The notes beneath the pieces are model-generated. The model saw only the letters and a list, made by a program, of their open reading frames with translations. It was not told the DNA's origin and did not search any database. A program made the translations under genes and the position numbers. 7,579 nucleotides of DNA from Synechococcaceae cyanobacterium RL_1_2. GTDB lineage: Bacteria > Cyanobacteriota > Cyanobacteriia > Cyanobacteriales > JAAUPO01. The stretch covers positions 1 to 7,579 of the forward strand of contig JAAUPO010000095.1 in assembly GCA_012033095.1 (NCBI GenBank), in the 5' to 3' direction. Of this stretch, positions 7,473 through 7,579 are shown one piece after another (the first letter of the stretch is position 1; every line of letters begins with the position of its first letter).

Positions 7473-7579
7473 GGACTTACGCAAAAATTTCGATTCTGTC
7501 CTGGGAACCATGATATTTGGGGGTAATCGTTCAAGCAAGTTCCCAAATTTGGGGATTTAGGGGGCTTATGCGTAAGTCC
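7473..7579. mobile_element. MITE-like element 3 (107 bp, reaching the window edge)
   Basis: Perfect 11-bp terminal inverted repeats, GGACTTACGCA at 7473-7483 and TGCGTAAGTCC at 7569-7579, bound a stretch with no ORF. The interior holds a palindromic core at 7537-7565 that closely resembles that of element 1 although the ends differ. The inverted repeat may extend beyond the edge, and no target duplication can be judged. The ACTTACGCA end type is, from memory, common in cyanobacterial short repeats. Confidence 0.7.

Overview
The window looks like the chromosome of a cyanobacterium. It has about ten copies of the octamer GCGATCGC (HIP1), for example near 963, 1810, 4986, 5458, 6346, 6859 and 7411. 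It encodes an NdhF subunit of the CO2-uptake NDH-1 type, which is known only from cyanobacteria, and it carries several short inverted-repeat elements of the kind scattered through cyanobacterial genomes. I cannot fix the genus from sequence alone.

Layout: truB (tRNA pseudouridine-55 synthase) runs leftward off the left edge. It is divergent from ndhF4, with a 348-bp spacer between them. After ndhF4 come an AT-rich gap, a 192-aa membrane protein of unknown function, and proS (prolyl-tRNA synthetase). Then a 519-bp gene-free stretch holds two MITE-like elements and two dyads, followed by argJ (ornithine acetyltransferase / N-acetylglutamate synthase). A third MITE-like element ends exactly at the right edge. 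The genes serve unrelated housekeeping roles (tRNA modification, tRNA charging, arginine synthesis, inorganic carbon uptake) and there is no sign of a shared operon.

The dominant oddity is that three of the five genes (truB, ndhF4, proS) are broken in the sequence as given. Each can be repaired to a full family-like reading frame by adding single bases. I count eight events, all deletions, seven of them in runs that now read four or five identical bases. The conserved sequence continues without decay on both sides of every break, and proS and truB are normally maintained genes. Uncorrected sequencing or assembly error is therefore the simplest explanation, with recent pseudogenization or slippage rescue as alternatives. 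argJ and the 192-aa gene are intact.

I found no CRISPR array, RNA gene, toxin or defence system, or full insertion sequence, and no convincing new multi-gene system. The most interesting non-coding structure is the mobile-element and dyad cluster between proS and argJ. It includes a 130-bp element with clear terminal inverted repeats and a 12-bp flanking direct repeat.
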